Positions 23,422 to 31,777 of a stretch of DNA of 64,000 bases are shown here, in pieces (positions within the stretch are counted from its first letter, which is position 1; each line of letters opens with the position of its first letter). This DNA is from Paradevosia sp036499825 (GTDB lineage Bacteria > Pseudomonadota > Alphaproteobacteria > Rhizobiales > Devosiaceae). The DNA lies in the NCBI GenBank assembly GCA_036499825.1, contig DASYCZ010000012.1, forward strand, positions 1 to 64,000, in the 5' to 3' direction. The translations under genes and the position numbers were made by a program. The notes under the pieces were generated by a model, which was given only the letters and a program-made list of their open reading frames with translations, did no database searches and was not told where the DNA came from.

Positions 23422-23865
23422 CTATTGCTCCCGGTAGCTGTCGTCGTCGAGCTCGATGGTGCGGGGGCGCGTCGGAGACGGCCCGGCGGTCGACACCACC
23501 GTCATGTTGCGCGTAAGACCGGCGTAAAGCGCCTGCCGGACCGGGGGAATCAGCAGCAGCAGCCCAAACACGTCGGTCACGAAGCCCGGCACCAGCAGCA
23601 GGACGCCGGCGGCGAACACCAGCATGGCGTCGAACACCGCCCGCGCCGGCATGTCGCCGCGGTCCATGGCGGCGCGAATCTGCCCGGCCAGCGCGAGGCC
23701 TTGCGTCTTGAGCACATAACTGCCAAGCAACGCCGAGGCGATGACCGCCAGAAGCGTCGGCCACAGCCCGATCAGCTGTCCGACCTTGATGAACGTCGCG
23801 ATCTCGATCAACGGGGTTGCGACAATCCCCAGCAGCAGAAACCGTACCAAGGCCGGAATCCTCAT
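23422..23865 (-). CDS. fxsA: FxsA family membrane protein
   Basis: 147 residues. Small inner-membrane protein; in E. coli its overproduction relieves phage T7 exclusion by the F plasmid. Three or four hydrophobic helices, with the family core PLIEIATFIKVGQLIGLWPTL, GSYVLKTQGLA and VLLLVPGFVTDVFGLLLLIPPVR. The C-terminal tail is polar. The physiological role is unknown. Confidence 0.88.
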   Translation of the reverse strand: MRIPALVRFLLLGIVATPLIEIATFIKVGQLIGLWPTLLAVIASALLGSYVLKTQGLALAGQIRAAMDRGDMPARAVFDAMLVFAAGVLLLVPGFVTDVFGLLLLIPPVRQALYAGLTRNMTVVSTAGPSPTRPRTIELDDDSYREQ

Positions 23866-24010
23866 GTTTATCGTGGCGCAGGGATTGCGCCAAAGTTAAC
23901 CCACCCAATCGTGAACTGGTTTCGGGGTGAAGCTTTCCCTATATATAGGTCTGAAAGCCGCACTATGCGACCCGGCGCGTTCCGCCCGATCAATCAGGTG
24001 TCTTATCCCC

Positions 24011-24724
24011 ATGGATGAATTTTTCGATCTGCCCACTCTCATCGTCATCGGATTGGCGATCGTCATTCTTTTCAGGCTGCGTTCGGTGCTGGGCACCCGC
24101 ACCGGCAATGAGCGCTCGCCGCTCGAGCGACAAAAGCCCGAAACCGTCAAGGCCGAGGACGGCACGACGTCCTTGCGCCCGCGCCCGGTCGAGGCCGCGC
24201 CCGTCATGGATGACGAGCGCCGCAATCGCAAGCTTGCCGCCGAGGTCGAGCAGTTCGCCCATGGCGACGCCGATATCGCCACCGGCCTCAAGGCCATCGG
24301 CGACGCCGATACCAGCTTTACGCCCAAGACCTTTATCGAGGGCGCCAAGGCCGCCTATGAGATGATCGTGACGGCCTTCGCCTCGGGCGACCGCCAGACG
24401 CTCAGGAACCTCCTCGAAAAGGACGTGTTCGAGGGCTTCCAGAGCGCCATCGCGGCCCGCGAAGCCGCCGGCCAGAAGGTCGATTTCACCTTTGTGGGGC
24501 TCCCCAAGGTCGAAATCTCCGAGGCCGGGCTCGACAAGCGCAACGCCCAGGTGTCGGTGCGCTTCAATGCGGAAATCGTTTCCGCCACCCGCGACAAGGA
24601 CGGCGCCATCGTGGAAGGCAATGCCGACCAGGTGCAGACCATCGCCGATGAATGGACCTTCGCCCGCAATCCCAAGGCGCGCGATCCCAACTGGAAGCTG
24701 ATCGCCACCAACCAGCTCGCCTGA
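24011..24724 (+). CDS. Tim44-like domain protein (TimA)
   Basis: 237 residues. One N-terminal membrane helix (LPTLIVIGLAIVILF, near residues 7-21), a charged linker, then a Tim44/MRP-L45-type domain (FIEGAKAAYEMIVTAFASGDRQTLRNLLEKDVFEGF, DEWTFARNPKARDPNWKL). Alphaproteobacterial homologues of mitochondrial Tim44 are thought to act at the membrane, possibly in translocation. The ATG at 24011 was chosen over an upstream in-frame one because MDEFFDLPTLI is the usual opening. Divergent from fxsA and secB. Confidence 0.85.
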   Translation: MDEFFDLPTLIVIGLAIVILFRLRSVLGTRTGNERSPLERQKPETVKAEDGTTSLRPRPVEAAPVMDDERRNRKLAAEVEQFAHGDADIATGLKAIGDADTSFTPKTFIEGAKAAYEMIVTAFASGDRQTLRNLLEKDVFEGFQSAIAAREAAGQKVDFTFVGLPKVEISEAGLDKRNAQVSVRFNAEIVSATRDKDGAIVEGNADQVQTIADEWTFARNPKARDPNWKLIATNQLA

Positions 24725-24746
24725 CCAAAGCGTCGGGCGGGCGGTC

Positions 24747-25340
24747 ATGGCCAAACGCGGCAAGCCGCAGAGTCCCGTGCGGGACTGGCATTTGTGGGCC
24801 GACGTCAAGCGCACGGTGACGCCGCTGCGGCCCGAGCCCGAAGAGCCCTTATCCGGGGAGCCGCTCCCGCTGCCGCCGGTCGAGGCGCCCCATGTCAGCA
24901 TGCCGCGCCAGTTCCGCGTCGGCGAGGCCGCCGCTCCCAAGCCGCCCAAATCCCCCTACAGGCCGAAGGCGCCGTGGGAATCAGGCCATCCGATCGAGCC
25001 CAAGCTGCGCCGCAAGCTGATGCGCGGCCAGATGGCGCTCGATGCCACCATCGATCTTCACGGCATGCGCCAGGGTGAAGCCCGCGCCGCCCTCATCCGC
25101 TTCATCCATGCCCGCATCAATCGCGGCGACCGCACGGTCCTGGTCATCACCGGCAAGGGCCTCAAGAAACTCGACGACCGCGCCACCACCATCATCGAAC
25201 GCGGCGTGCTGCGCTCCATGCTGCCGCTGTGGCTGTCGGAAGCCGATCTGGCGCCGCTCATCGCCGGCTGGGATGTCTCGGCCCAGAGCCATGGCGGCGA
25301 GGGTGCCTATTACGTTCGTCTCAAGAGGTTAGCGCCATGA
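24747..25340 (+). CDS. Smr/MutS2 C-terminal domain endonuclease-like protein
   Basis: 197 residues. Pro-rich N-terminal half, then an Smr domain from about residue 95: IDLHGMRQGEARAALIRFI (DLHG motif), VLVITGKG (TGKG motif) and GGEGAYYVRLKR at the end. Smr domains nick or cleave nucleic acid; stand-alone proteins of this type are widespread and poorly characterised. The stop overlaps the start of the Xre gene (ATGA), so the two are translationally coupled. Confidence 0.9.
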   Translation: MAKRGKPQSPVRDWHLWADVKRTVTPLRPEPEEPLSGEPLPLPPVEAPHVSMPRQFRVGEAAAPKPPKSPYRPKAPWESGHPIEPKLRRKLMRGQMALDATIDLHGMRQGEARAALIRFIHARINRGDRTVLVITGKGLKKLDDRATTIIERGVLRSMLPLWLSEADLAPLIAGWDVSAQSHGGEGAYYVRLKRLAP

Positions 25341-25696
25341 CCCCGCTCGGCGCCCGGCTCCGCTCCATGCGCGAGGAGCGCGGCATCACGTTGAAACAGA
25401 TGGCCAAGGCCCTCGATGTTTCGAGCGCCTATCTGTCGGCGCTTGAGCATGGCCGCCGCGGCAAGCCCACCTGGTATTTGCTGCAGCGCATCATCGCCTT
25501 CTTCAACGTCATCTGGGATGAAGCCGAGGAATTGCAGCGCCTCGCCGAACTCTCCGATCCCAAGATCAGCATCGATACGGGCGGGCTGACGCCCGAAGCT
25601 ACCGAATTCGCCAATCGCCTCGCCCGCGATATCGGGCGCCTGGCGCCCGATGACCTGACTTTCCTGACCACGGAACTGCAGCGCCGCGTCAAATAA
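25337..25696 (+). CDS. Xre-family helix-turn-helix regulator
   Basis: 119 residues. HTH from residue 5: LGARLRSMREERGITLKQMAKALDVSSAYLSALEHGRRGKPTW. A C-terminal helical region (PEATEFANRLARDIGRLAPDDL) probably dimerises. The start at 25337 overlaps the smr stop, with an AG-rich ribosome site in the smr end. Found with Tim44 and Smr genes in rhizobia, as I recall. Target genes unknown. Confidence 0.85.
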   Translation: MTPLGARLRSMREERGITLKQMAKALDVSSAYLSALEHGRRGKPTWYLLQRIIAFFNVIWDEAEELQRLAELSDPKISIDTGGLTPEATEFANRLARDIGRLAPDDLTFLTTELQRRVK

Positions 25697-26342
25697 CTGT
25701 TGCGGCGTCGCAACAGTATCCGCCAGTACCCCAAGTTACTGTAATCCGCAGCTTGCCGGGCCGGCGGCGGCGGGAATATACGCCCGCTCCCGGCAATTGC
25801 TGCCGGTCGAGCAAAGGGTCGCGTTCGTGAACGTGCCTGGCGCGCCGATGCCCTGCATCGGGCGTGTACCGCTCGGCCATCGGCGTCGGGAAGCGATGTA
25901 GCTCATCTGGATAGAGCATCAGACTGCGAATCTGACTGTAGGGGGTTCAAATCCCTCCATCCCATGTGAAGTGACATTCACACAGCCAGCCTAGCTGGCT
26001 TCAGACTATCGGGTTTCGGGGCGGGCCTTGCGGTCGTCCCGGCAGAGACCGGTTCGCCGGTCCTGCCGTGCCGGAGCCGCCCCTGCGGCGCTGCCTGGCG
26101 CCGGATGAAGGATGACTATGGGTCCGGCCCGGCAATGGTGCGCTCGCGCCATCGCTTCGCCTGTCCTGGCGCCATCCCCCTCGCCGTCGTCCGCAGACCG
26201 CAAGGCCGGCTCGCCCCGGACCTTTCTACATTCCACCGGTCCCGCATGGTGCGGCGCCGGGGAGAAACCGCCCTATCGGGCAAACGCGAAGGACGAACTC
26301 AACGCATGACCTGACGGTAGCTTGAGACGACGGAGGTATCCC
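25697..26342. other. 646-base gene-free interval between Xre and slipin genes
   Basis: No convincing coding frame. It holds a hairpin ACTGTTGC/GCAACAGT (25696-25717) just after the xre stop, a tRNA-Arg-like sequence (25892-25964), a TGTGAA/TTCACA hairpin (25965-25982) and a perfect AGCCAGC-CTA-GCTGGCT hairpin (25984-26000). The last 340 bases are GC-rich with no recognised element; GGAGG at 26332-26336 belongs to the slipin gene. Confidence 0.6.
25892..25964 (+). tRNA. tRNA-Arg-like sequence, anticodon GCG, defective acceptor stem
   Basis: Three arms are canonical: D stem GCTC/GAGC with GG in the loop (25901-25917), anticodon stem TCAGA/TCTGA with loop CTGCGAA (anticodon GCG, 25926-25928), and T arm GGGGG-TTCAAAT-CCCTC (25941-25957). 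The D and anticodon arms closely resemble alphaproteobacterial tRNA-Arg(ACG). The acceptor strands (25892-25898, 25958-25964) mispair at two of seven positions, and no CCA is encoded. GGG at 25888-25890 would pair if about five bases were looped out. Likely a degenerate or divergent tRNA paralogue. Confidence 0.55.
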
Positions 26343-27494
26343 ATGATGATCGAACTCATCGATGCAGCGCTTGGTATGAAGCGGCTCATCGTCAAGGAAA
26401 ACCAGCGCGCCATCGTGCTGTACAAGGGCAGGTTCCAGCAGTTCCTGCTGCCCGGCGAACACCGGCTGCGCAATGACCGCGGCCGGCTGGAGGTCGAGTG
26501 GCACGATCTGGCCCGGCCGGAATTCGTCTCGGTCTATGACCGGACCCTGTTCGGTGATCATGGCGACAGTGCTCGCGCTCAGCTCGTCGACTTTCGCGCG
26601 GCGGCCGACGAGGTGCTGGTGATTTCGCGCGACGGCCGGCTCCATGCCGTGCTGAAGCCGGAAGAGCGGGCCGTGTACTGGATCGCTGCCGGTCCCTGGA
26701 CGGCGGAGGCCTTCTCGCTGGCGGGCGATCTCGAAGTGCCGGAAGCCGTCGGTCGTCGGTTGACAGGGCTGGCGCGGCTCGCCTCCATCGCGGCCCTCGA
26801 AGTGCTGGAAGGCCATATCGGCCTGCTGTTCGTCGATGGCGCGTTCACCAGGGCCCTGGCCCCCGGTGCGCACCAGTTCTGGGCCGTCGAGCGCAAGCCA
26901 TCGATGAAGGCCGTCGATATGCGCCGGCAGTCGCTCGATGTGACCGGGCAGGAAATCCTCACCCGTGACCGGGTCACGCTGCGGGTGAACCTGTCGGTGG
27001 ATTACCAGGTGGTGGATGCCGTCAAGGCTGTCACCACGGTCAGGGATTTCGCCGATGCGCTCTACCGGGCCCTGCAGTTTGCGTTCCGCAAGTCGCTGGG
27101 TGCCAAAAACCTCGACGAAATCCTTGCCGACAAGGTGACGGCCGAGGCTGAGGTGGTGGAGCAGTTGCGCAGCGACATGGCGGCGATCGGTGTTTCGGTC
27201 ACCGGCATCGCCGTCAAGGACATCATCCTGCCCGGCGATATGCGCGACATCCTCAACAAGGTCGTCGCCGCCGAGAAGGAAGCCGAGGCCAACGTCATCC
27301 GGCGGCGCGAGGAGACCAACGCCACGCGTTCGCTCCTCAACACCGCCCGTATCATGGCCGAAAACCCGGTCATGCTGCGGCTCAAGGAGCTGGAGGCGTT
27401 GTCCGAGATCGCCGGCAAGGTCGAACGCCTGACCGTCCACAACGGTACCGAAGGCCTGATGAACGATCTCGTGAGGCTGCGCGATCCGGCCTAG
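26343..27494 (+). CDS. Slipin/SPFH-domain protein
   Basis: 383 residues. SPFH (prohibitin/stomatin-like) domain, C-terminal: MRRQSLDVTGQEILTRDRVTLRVNLSVDYQVVD, then KSLDEIL-type coiled coil (AAEKEAEANVIRRREETNATRSLLNTARIM). The N-terminal half is a second, degenerate SPFH-like module (KENQRAIVLYKGRFQQFLLPGEH). There is no clear N-terminal transmembrane helix. Such proteins organise membrane microdomains. The start is ATG 26343 or 26346, behind GGAGG at 26332-26336. Single gene, ending in a strong terminator. Confidence 0.87.
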   Translation: MMIELIDAALGMKRLIVKENQRAIVLYKGRFQQFLLPGEHRLRNDRGRLEVEWHDLARPEFVSVYDRTLFGDHGDSARAQLVDFRAAADEVLVISRDGRLHAVLKPEERAVYWIAAGPWTAEAFSLAGDLEVPEAVGRRLTGLARLASIAALEVLEGHIGLLFVDGAFTRALAPGAHQFWAVERKPSMKAVDMRRQSLDVTGQEILTRDRVTLRVNLSVDYQVVDAVKAVTTVRDFADALYRALQFAFRKSLGAKNLDEILADKVTAEAEVVEQLRSDMAAIGVSVTGIAVKDIILPGDMRDILNKVVAAEKEAEANVIRRREETNATRSLLNTARIMAENPVMLRLKELEALSEIAGKVERLTVHNGTEGLMNDLVRLRDPA

Positions 27495-27503
27495 CCGGAT
27501 ACG

Positions 27504-27541
27504 AAAAGGCCGCCGGGGGTAATTCCTCCGGCGGCCTTTTT
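27504..27541. terminator. Bidirectional intrinsic terminator between slipin and hslU
   Basis: Perfect 13-base stem AAAAGGCCGCCGG (27504-27516) with CCGGCGGCCTTTT (27528-27540), T-rich on the plus strand and A-rich at the left. It therefore serves both the slipin gene (ending 27494) and the convergent hslU (ending 27546). Confidence 0.9.
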
Positions 27542-27545
27542 GGGG

Positions 27546-28856
27546 TTACAGCACGAACTTGCTGAGGTCGGTATCAGCCGCGAGCGTGCCGATCTTGTCG
27601 GCCACATAGGCCTTGTCGATCTTGATGGTCTGCCCGCCGCGATCGGGCGCGTCGAACGAGATATCCTCGACCAGGCGCTCCATCACCGTCTGCAACCGCC
27701 GGGCGCCGATGTTTTCGACCGTCGAGTTCACATGCACGGCCGCATCCGCGATGGCCTCGATGGCGTCCTGGCTGAACTCCAGCACCAGCCCCTCGGTCCC
27801 CATCAGCGCCACATACTGCTTGATGAGGCTGGCCTCGGTGTCGTTGAGGATGCGGATGAAGTCCTCGCGCGTCAAAGCCTTGAGCTCCACCCGGATCGGC
27901 AGGCGCCCCTGCAGCTCGGGCAAGAGGTCCGACGGCTTGGCGACATGGAAGGCGCCCGAAGCGATGAAGAGGATATGATCGGTCTTCACCGGCCCGTACT
28001 TCGTCGCCACCGTGGTGCCCTCGATCAGCGGCAGCAGGTCACGCTGCACGCCTTCGCGCGAGACGTCCGCACCGCCGCGCGAGCCCGACGAGGTGATCTT
28101 GTCGATCTCGTCGATGAACACGATGCCGTGGTTTTCGACCAGGTCCACCGCCTCGGTCTTGAGCTGTTCCTGGTCGAGCAGCTTGTCGGCTTCCTCGGCG
28201 ATCAGCAGGTCATGGCTTTCCTTGACCTTCAGCTTGCGCTTCACGCCCCGGCCGCCCATGGCCTTGCCCAGCATGTCGCTGAGATTGATCATGCCCACAT
28301 TGCCGCCCGGCATGCCGGGAATCTCGAACATGCCGCTGCCGGCGGGCGCCGCCACCTCGATCTCGATCTCGCTGTCGTCGAGCTCGTTGTTCCTCAGCTT
28401 CTTGCGGAAGCTCTCGCGCGTCGAGGGCGAGGAGGACGAACCCACCAGCGCATCGAGCACGCGCTCTTCGGCGTTCTGGTGCGCCTTGGCCTGCACTTCG
28501 CCGCGCCGCTTGTCGCGCAGCAGCAGGATGCCGGCCTCCACCAGGTCGCGCACGATCTGCTCGACGTCGCGGCCCACATAGCCCACCTCGGTAAACTTGG
28601 TGGCTTCCACCTTGATGAACGGCGCCTGCGCCAGCCGCGCCAGCCGGCGCGAGATCTCGGTCTTGCCGACGCCGGTCGGCCCGATCATCAGGATGTTCTT
28701 GGGGGAAACCTCGCGGCGCAATTCGGGCGACAGCTGCTGGCGCCGCCAGCGGTTGCGCAGCGCCACGGCCACCGCGCGCTTGGCGTCCGCCTGCCCGACG
28801 ATGTTGCGGTCGAGTTCGGAAACGATCTCGCGCGGGGAAAAATTGTTTTCACTCAT
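27546..28856 (-). CDS. hslU: HslU ATPase subunit of the HslVU protease
   Basis: 436 residues. AAA+ unfoldase that feeds the HslV peptidase. N-terminal EIVSELDRNIVGQADAKRAVAVALRNRWRR, Walker A PTGVGKTE, an inserted I domain (Glu/Gly-rich, about 130-230), Walker B VFIDEIDKI, arginine-finger region GARRLQTVMERL, and a C-terminal LSKFVL-type tail that activates HslV. One base separates it from the GNAT gene; hslV-GNAT-hslU forms one unit. Confidence 0.97.
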   Translation of the reverse strand: MSENNFSPREIVSELDRNIVGQADAKRAVAVALRNRWRRQQLSPELRREVSPKNILMIGPTGVGKTEISRRLARLAQAPFIKVEATKFTEVGYVGRDVEQIVRDLVEAGILLLRDKRRGEVQAKAHQNAEERVLDALVGSSSSPSTRESFRKKLRNNELDDSEIEIEVAAPAGSGMFEIPGMPGGNVGMINLSDMLGKAMGGRGVKRKLKVKESHDLLIAEEADKLLDQEQLKTEAVDLVENHGIVFIDEIDKITSSGSRGGADVSREGVQRDLLPLIEGTTVATKYGPVKTDHILFIASGAFHVAKPSDLLPELQGRLPIRVELKALTREDFIRILNDTEASLIKQYVALMGTEGLVLEFSQDAIEAIADAAVHVNSTVENIGARRLQTVMERLVEDISFDAPDRGGQTIKIDKAYVADKIGTLAADTDLSKFVL

Positions 28857-28857
28857 G

Positions 28858-29370
28858 TCAGTCTGCTTTCCTGGTGCCTTCCACGAAGCGCACCATCAGG
28901 TGTTCGTCGATATATCGACCGTTCACGAAAAGGGCATTGGGTTCGGTGCCATAGGTTTCGAACCCGGCTTTTTTGTAGAGCCGGATCGCCGGCTCGTTAT
29001 CCACCGCCACGCCGAGCTCGACCTGCATCACCTGCATGCTCGCATGCTGCAACACCGTCTCGACCAGCGCCAGCGCCATGCCGGTGCCCCGCCCTTCCGG
29101 GCGGACATACATCGACACCAGCCGGCCGATATGGGCCGATTTCCGGCCCGTCTCGGCATAGAACGACGAAGTGCCGATGAAATCGGACCCCGTAAAGGCG
29201 CCGAAGACCGCCGAACGCCCGATGCGTGCGGCAAACCAGTCGGCGTCATGCACGGCCTCGTCGGCGAAGTCGGACCCGAAGGCTTCCGGATGCCGCTGCA
29301 GCGCCTCGAGCCGGATTTCCCGGAACAGGGCGCCGTCGTTGCCCGTCAGCCGGCGGATGGTCCAGCTCAC
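28858..29370 (-). CDS. GNAT-family N-acetyltransferase
   Basis: 170 residues. Acetyl-CoA fold with VSMYVRPEGRGTGMALALVETVL (R/Q-x-x-G-x-G/A site near residues 92-98), ELGVAVDNEPAIRLYKKAGF (motif B) and a short N-terminal substrate part. Lies between hslV and hslU, overlapping the hslV stop by four bases, an order I recall from other rhizobia. The substrate is unknown; a link to the protease is only positional. Confidence 0.88.
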   Translation of the reverse strand: MSWTIRRLTGNDGALFREIRLEALQRHPEAFGSDFADEAVHDADWFAARIGRSAVFGAFTGSDFIGTSSFYAETGRKSAHIGRLVSMYVRPEGRGTGMALALVETVLQHASMQVMQVELGVAVDNEPAIRLYKKAGFETYGTEPNALFVNGRYIDEHLMVRFVEGTRKAD

Positions 29371-29930
29371 TTGTCGGTCTCGATGGCTTCGAGGGTGACG
29401 TTCTCATTGGTGTAGATGCAGATCTCGGCGGCGATTGCCATGGCCTTGCGGGCGATGGTCTCGGCGTCGAGCTCGGTGTTCTGGGCCAGCGCCAGGGCTG
29501 CCGACTGCGCATAATTGCCGCCCGAGCCGATGGCGATGACCTCGTGGTCGGGGGTCAGCACGTCGCCCGTGCCGGTCAACACCAGCGTATCGGACTTGTC
29601 GGCGACGATCATCATGGCTTCGAGGCGCCTCAGGTAACGGTCGGTCCGCCAATCCTTGGCCAATTCTACCGCCGCCCGCATCAGCTGGTCGGGATATTGC
29701 TCGAGCTTGCCTTCCAGCCGCTCGAACAGCGTAAAGGCATCGGCCGTGGCCCCGGCGAAACCGCCGATCACCTTGCCGCCGGCCAGCCGCCGGACCTTTT
29801 TGGCGTTATGCTTCATCACGGTGGAGCCCACCGAGACCTGGCCGTCGCCGGCGATCACCACCTTGTCGCCCTTGCGGACCGCCACGATCGTGGTGCCGTG
29901 CCAGCCCGGAAATTCATTATCCTTCGACAT
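29367..29930 (-). CDS. hslV: HslV peptidase subunit of the HslVU protease
   Basis: 187 residues. Bacterial proteasome-like threonine peptidase. Mature nucleophile Thr13 in WHGTTIVAVRKGDKVVIAGDGQVS (propeptide of 12). Then GGFAGATADAFTLFERLEGKLE, LEAMMIVAD, IGSGGNYA and a C-terminal ICIYTNENVTLE. The start at 29930 has GGAGAG five bases upstream. An RpoH-like promoter lies 30-55 bases upstream. Confidence 0.97.
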   Translation of the reverse strand: MSKDNEFPGWHGTTIVAVRKGDKVVIAGDGQVSVGSTVMKHNAKKVRRLAGGKVIGGFAGATADAFTLFERLEGKLEQYPDQLMRAAVELAKDWRTDRYLRRLEAMMIVADKSDTLVLTGTGDVLTPDHEVIAIGSGGNYAQSAALALAQNTELDAETIARKAMAIAAEICIYTNENVTLEAIETDK

Positions 29931-29957
29931 CAATACTCTCCAAAGGGATTTGCCCTC

Positions 29958-29985
29958 ATATTGGGTGTTGTGGCGCAATTGCAAC
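29958..29985 (-). promoter_or_regulatory. RpoH-like promoter of hslV-GNAT-hslU
   Basis: Minus-strand -35 GTTG (29982-29985), 17 bases, -10 CCAATAT (29958-29964), compared with the alphaproteobacterial RpoH pattern CTTG-N17/18-CYTATNT: three of four and six of seven positions. Weaker than the dnaK promoter. Confidence 0.45.
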
Positions 29986-30058
29986 GGTCTTGGACCTCAC
30001 CCTTTTCGTGCGGCCCTCAAGCTGTTAGACACAGGCCCGAAACGGAGTGTGTGCCGCG

Positions 30059-30646
30059 ATGCGCAAGGCCGAAATCGCCCGCAAGACCAACGAGACCGAC
30101 ATCACCGTCGCCGTCAATCTGGACGGCACCGGCAGCCATGACATCAAGACCGGCATCGGTTTTCTCGACCATATGCTCGATCAGCTGGCGCGCCATGGTC
30201 TGATCGACATCACAGTCAGGGCCAAGGGCGACCTCCATATCGACTATCACCACACCGCCGAGGATGTAGGCATCGCGCTCGGCCAGGCCATCGCCAGGGC
30301 CCTGGGCGACAAGAAGGGCATTCGCCGCTATGCGAGCTGCCACCTGCCCATGGACGAGGCGCTGACCCGCGTCGCGCTCGATATCTCCGGCCGGCCGTTC
30401 CTGGTCTGGAAGGTCGAGTTCACCCGCGACAAGGTGGGCGAGATGGATACCGAGCTCTTCCGCGAATGGTTCCAGGCCTTCGCCATGAATGCCGGCATCA
30501 CCTTGCATGTGGAGTGCCTTTACGGCGACAACAACCATCATATCGCCGAAAGCGCCTTCAAGGCCCTGGCCCGTTCGCTGCGCGACGCCGTCGAGATCGA
30601 CGCGCGTGCCGCCGACCGTATTCCCTCGACCAAGGGCACGCTCTAG
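30059..30646 (+). CDS. hisB: Imidazoleglycerol-phosphate dehydratase
   Basis: 195 residues. Sixth step of histidine synthesis; monofunctional HisB without the phosphatase domain. Metal motifs DYHHTAEDVG and DNNHHIAESAFKALARSLRDAV, plus GTGIGFLDHMLDQLARHGLID-type sequence near the N terminus. The start is ATG 30059, with GGAG twelve bases upstream; the in-frame GTG at 30047 sits too close to it. First gene of the his operon, divergent from hslV. Confidence 0.96.
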   Translation: MRKAEIARKTNETDITVAVNLDGTGSHDIKTGIGFLDHMLDQLARHGLIDITVRAKGDLHIDYHHTAEDVGIALGQAIARALGDKKGIRRYASCHLPMDEALTRVALDISGRPFLVWKVEFTRDKVGEMDTELFREWFQAFAMNAGITLHVECLYGDNNHHIAESAFKALARSLRDAVEIDARAADRIPSTKGTL

Positions 30647-30682
30647 TCCCTTGCGTCTGGCTCACCCTGATAGGAGCCCGCG

Positions 30683-31048
30683 ATGACCATCTATACCGTC
30701 TTCGACCGCAACGACCGGGCGCGTCATGACGCGCCCGCCGTGGTGCCCGAAAAATTCTCCTGGTTCGCTTTCCTGCTGCCGCCCGTCTATGCGCTGGTGC
30801 ATCGGCTGTGGCGGCTGCTGGCGGGCTATGTGGTCGCCGTGCTGGCGCTGCAGGTAGCCTCGCGCCTCGTCGGCGGTGAGGCCGGCTTCTGGCTCTATTG
30901 GCTGATGGCGCTGTGGATCGGCTTTGCGGTTCCCGGCATGCGCCGGCAGCGGCTCGCCCGTTCCGGCTGGTCCGATCGCGGGGCGGTGGTGGCCGCCGGC
31001 CCCGATCTCGCCCAGCTCGCCTATTTGCAGCGGGAGGCCCTGAAGTGA
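30683..31048 (+). CDS. DUF2628 small membrane protein
   Basis: 121 residues. DUF2628 hallmark FSWFAFLLPPVYALVHRLWRLLAGYV with two or three membrane helices (about 25-95), then a basic stretch and an amphipathic tail. Found between hisB and hisH in many rhizobia, as I recall. The stop is shared with the hisH GTG (GTGA). No biochemical role is established; perhaps it lies here only by transcription. Confidence 0.85.
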   Translation: MTIYTVFDRNDRARHDAPAVVPEKFSWFAFLLPPVYALVHRLWRLLAGYVVAVLALQVASRLVGGEAGFWLYWLMALWIGFAVPGMRRQRLARSGWSDRGAVVAAGPDLAQLAYLQREALK

Positions 31049-31692
31049 GCACTGTCGCCATCATCGACTATGGTTCGGGCAACCTCAAATCCGCCGCCAA
31101 GGCCTTCGAGCGCGAAGCCGCCGGCAGCGGTGCCGGGATCGTCGTCACCGCCGATGCCGAAACCGTCCGCCGCGCCGACCGCATCGTTTTGCCCGGCGTC
31201 GGTGCCTTCGCCGATTGCAAGGCCGGGCTCGAAGCCGTGCCCGGCATGATCGAGGTCCTCAACGAGCGGGTCATTATGGGCGGCGTGCCGTTCCTCGGCA
31301 TTTGCGTGGGCATGCAGCTGATGGCCGAGGAAGGCCGCGAAAAGGGCACCACCCCCGGCCTCGGCTGGATCAAGGGCGCCATCGTCAAGCTGCAGCCGGC
31401 CGATCCGGACCTCAAGGTGCCGCATATGGGCTGGAACACCCTGCGCTTCGAGCAGGCCCATCCCCTCCTCGCCGGCATTCCGGATGGTCCGGATGGGCTG
31501 CATGCCTATTTCGTCCATTCCTACCATTTGGCGGCGGAAGACCCGGCATCGCTTGTCGCCACCGCCGACTACGCCCAGACCGTCACCGCCGCCGTCGGCC
31601 GCGACAACCTCTTCGGCACCCAGTTCCACCCGGAAAAGAGCCAGGCCCTGGGCCTGGCCCTCATCCGCAATTTCCTGGAGTGGCGGCCGTGA
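31045..31692 (+). CDS. hisH: Imidazole glycerol phosphate synthase, glutaminase subunit HisH
   Basis: 215 residues. Class I glutamine amidotransferase that supplies ammonia to HisF. IIDYGSGNLKSA at the N terminus, LPGVGAFADC, the nucleophile Cys in GICVGMQLMAEEG, and FGTQFHPEKSQ (His and Glu). Starts at GTG 31045, overlapping the DUF2628 stop, with GGAGG at 31033-31037. Confidence 0.96.
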   Translation: MSTVAIIDYGSGNLKSAAKAFEREAAGSGAGIVVTADAETVRRADRIVLPGVGAFADCKAGLEAVPGMIEVLNERVIMGGVPFLGICVGMQLMAEEGREKGTTPGLGWIKGAIVKLQPADPDLKVPHMGWNTLRFEQAHPLLAGIPDGPDGLHAYFVHSYHLAAEDPASLVATADYAQTVTAAVGRDNLFGTQFHPEKSQALGLALIRNFLEWRP

Positions 31693-31777
31693 TGGCCCGC
31701 TCCGCGCCTGCCACCAGCCTCCCCACAAGGGGGAAGTCCGGGGACGGGCGCCTCCACACATTCTTGAGACCATCCGC

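Noticed and set aside
26105..26314. Possible 69-residue gene before slipin
   Set aside because: No ribosome site, basic low-complexity composition, and no family resemblance.
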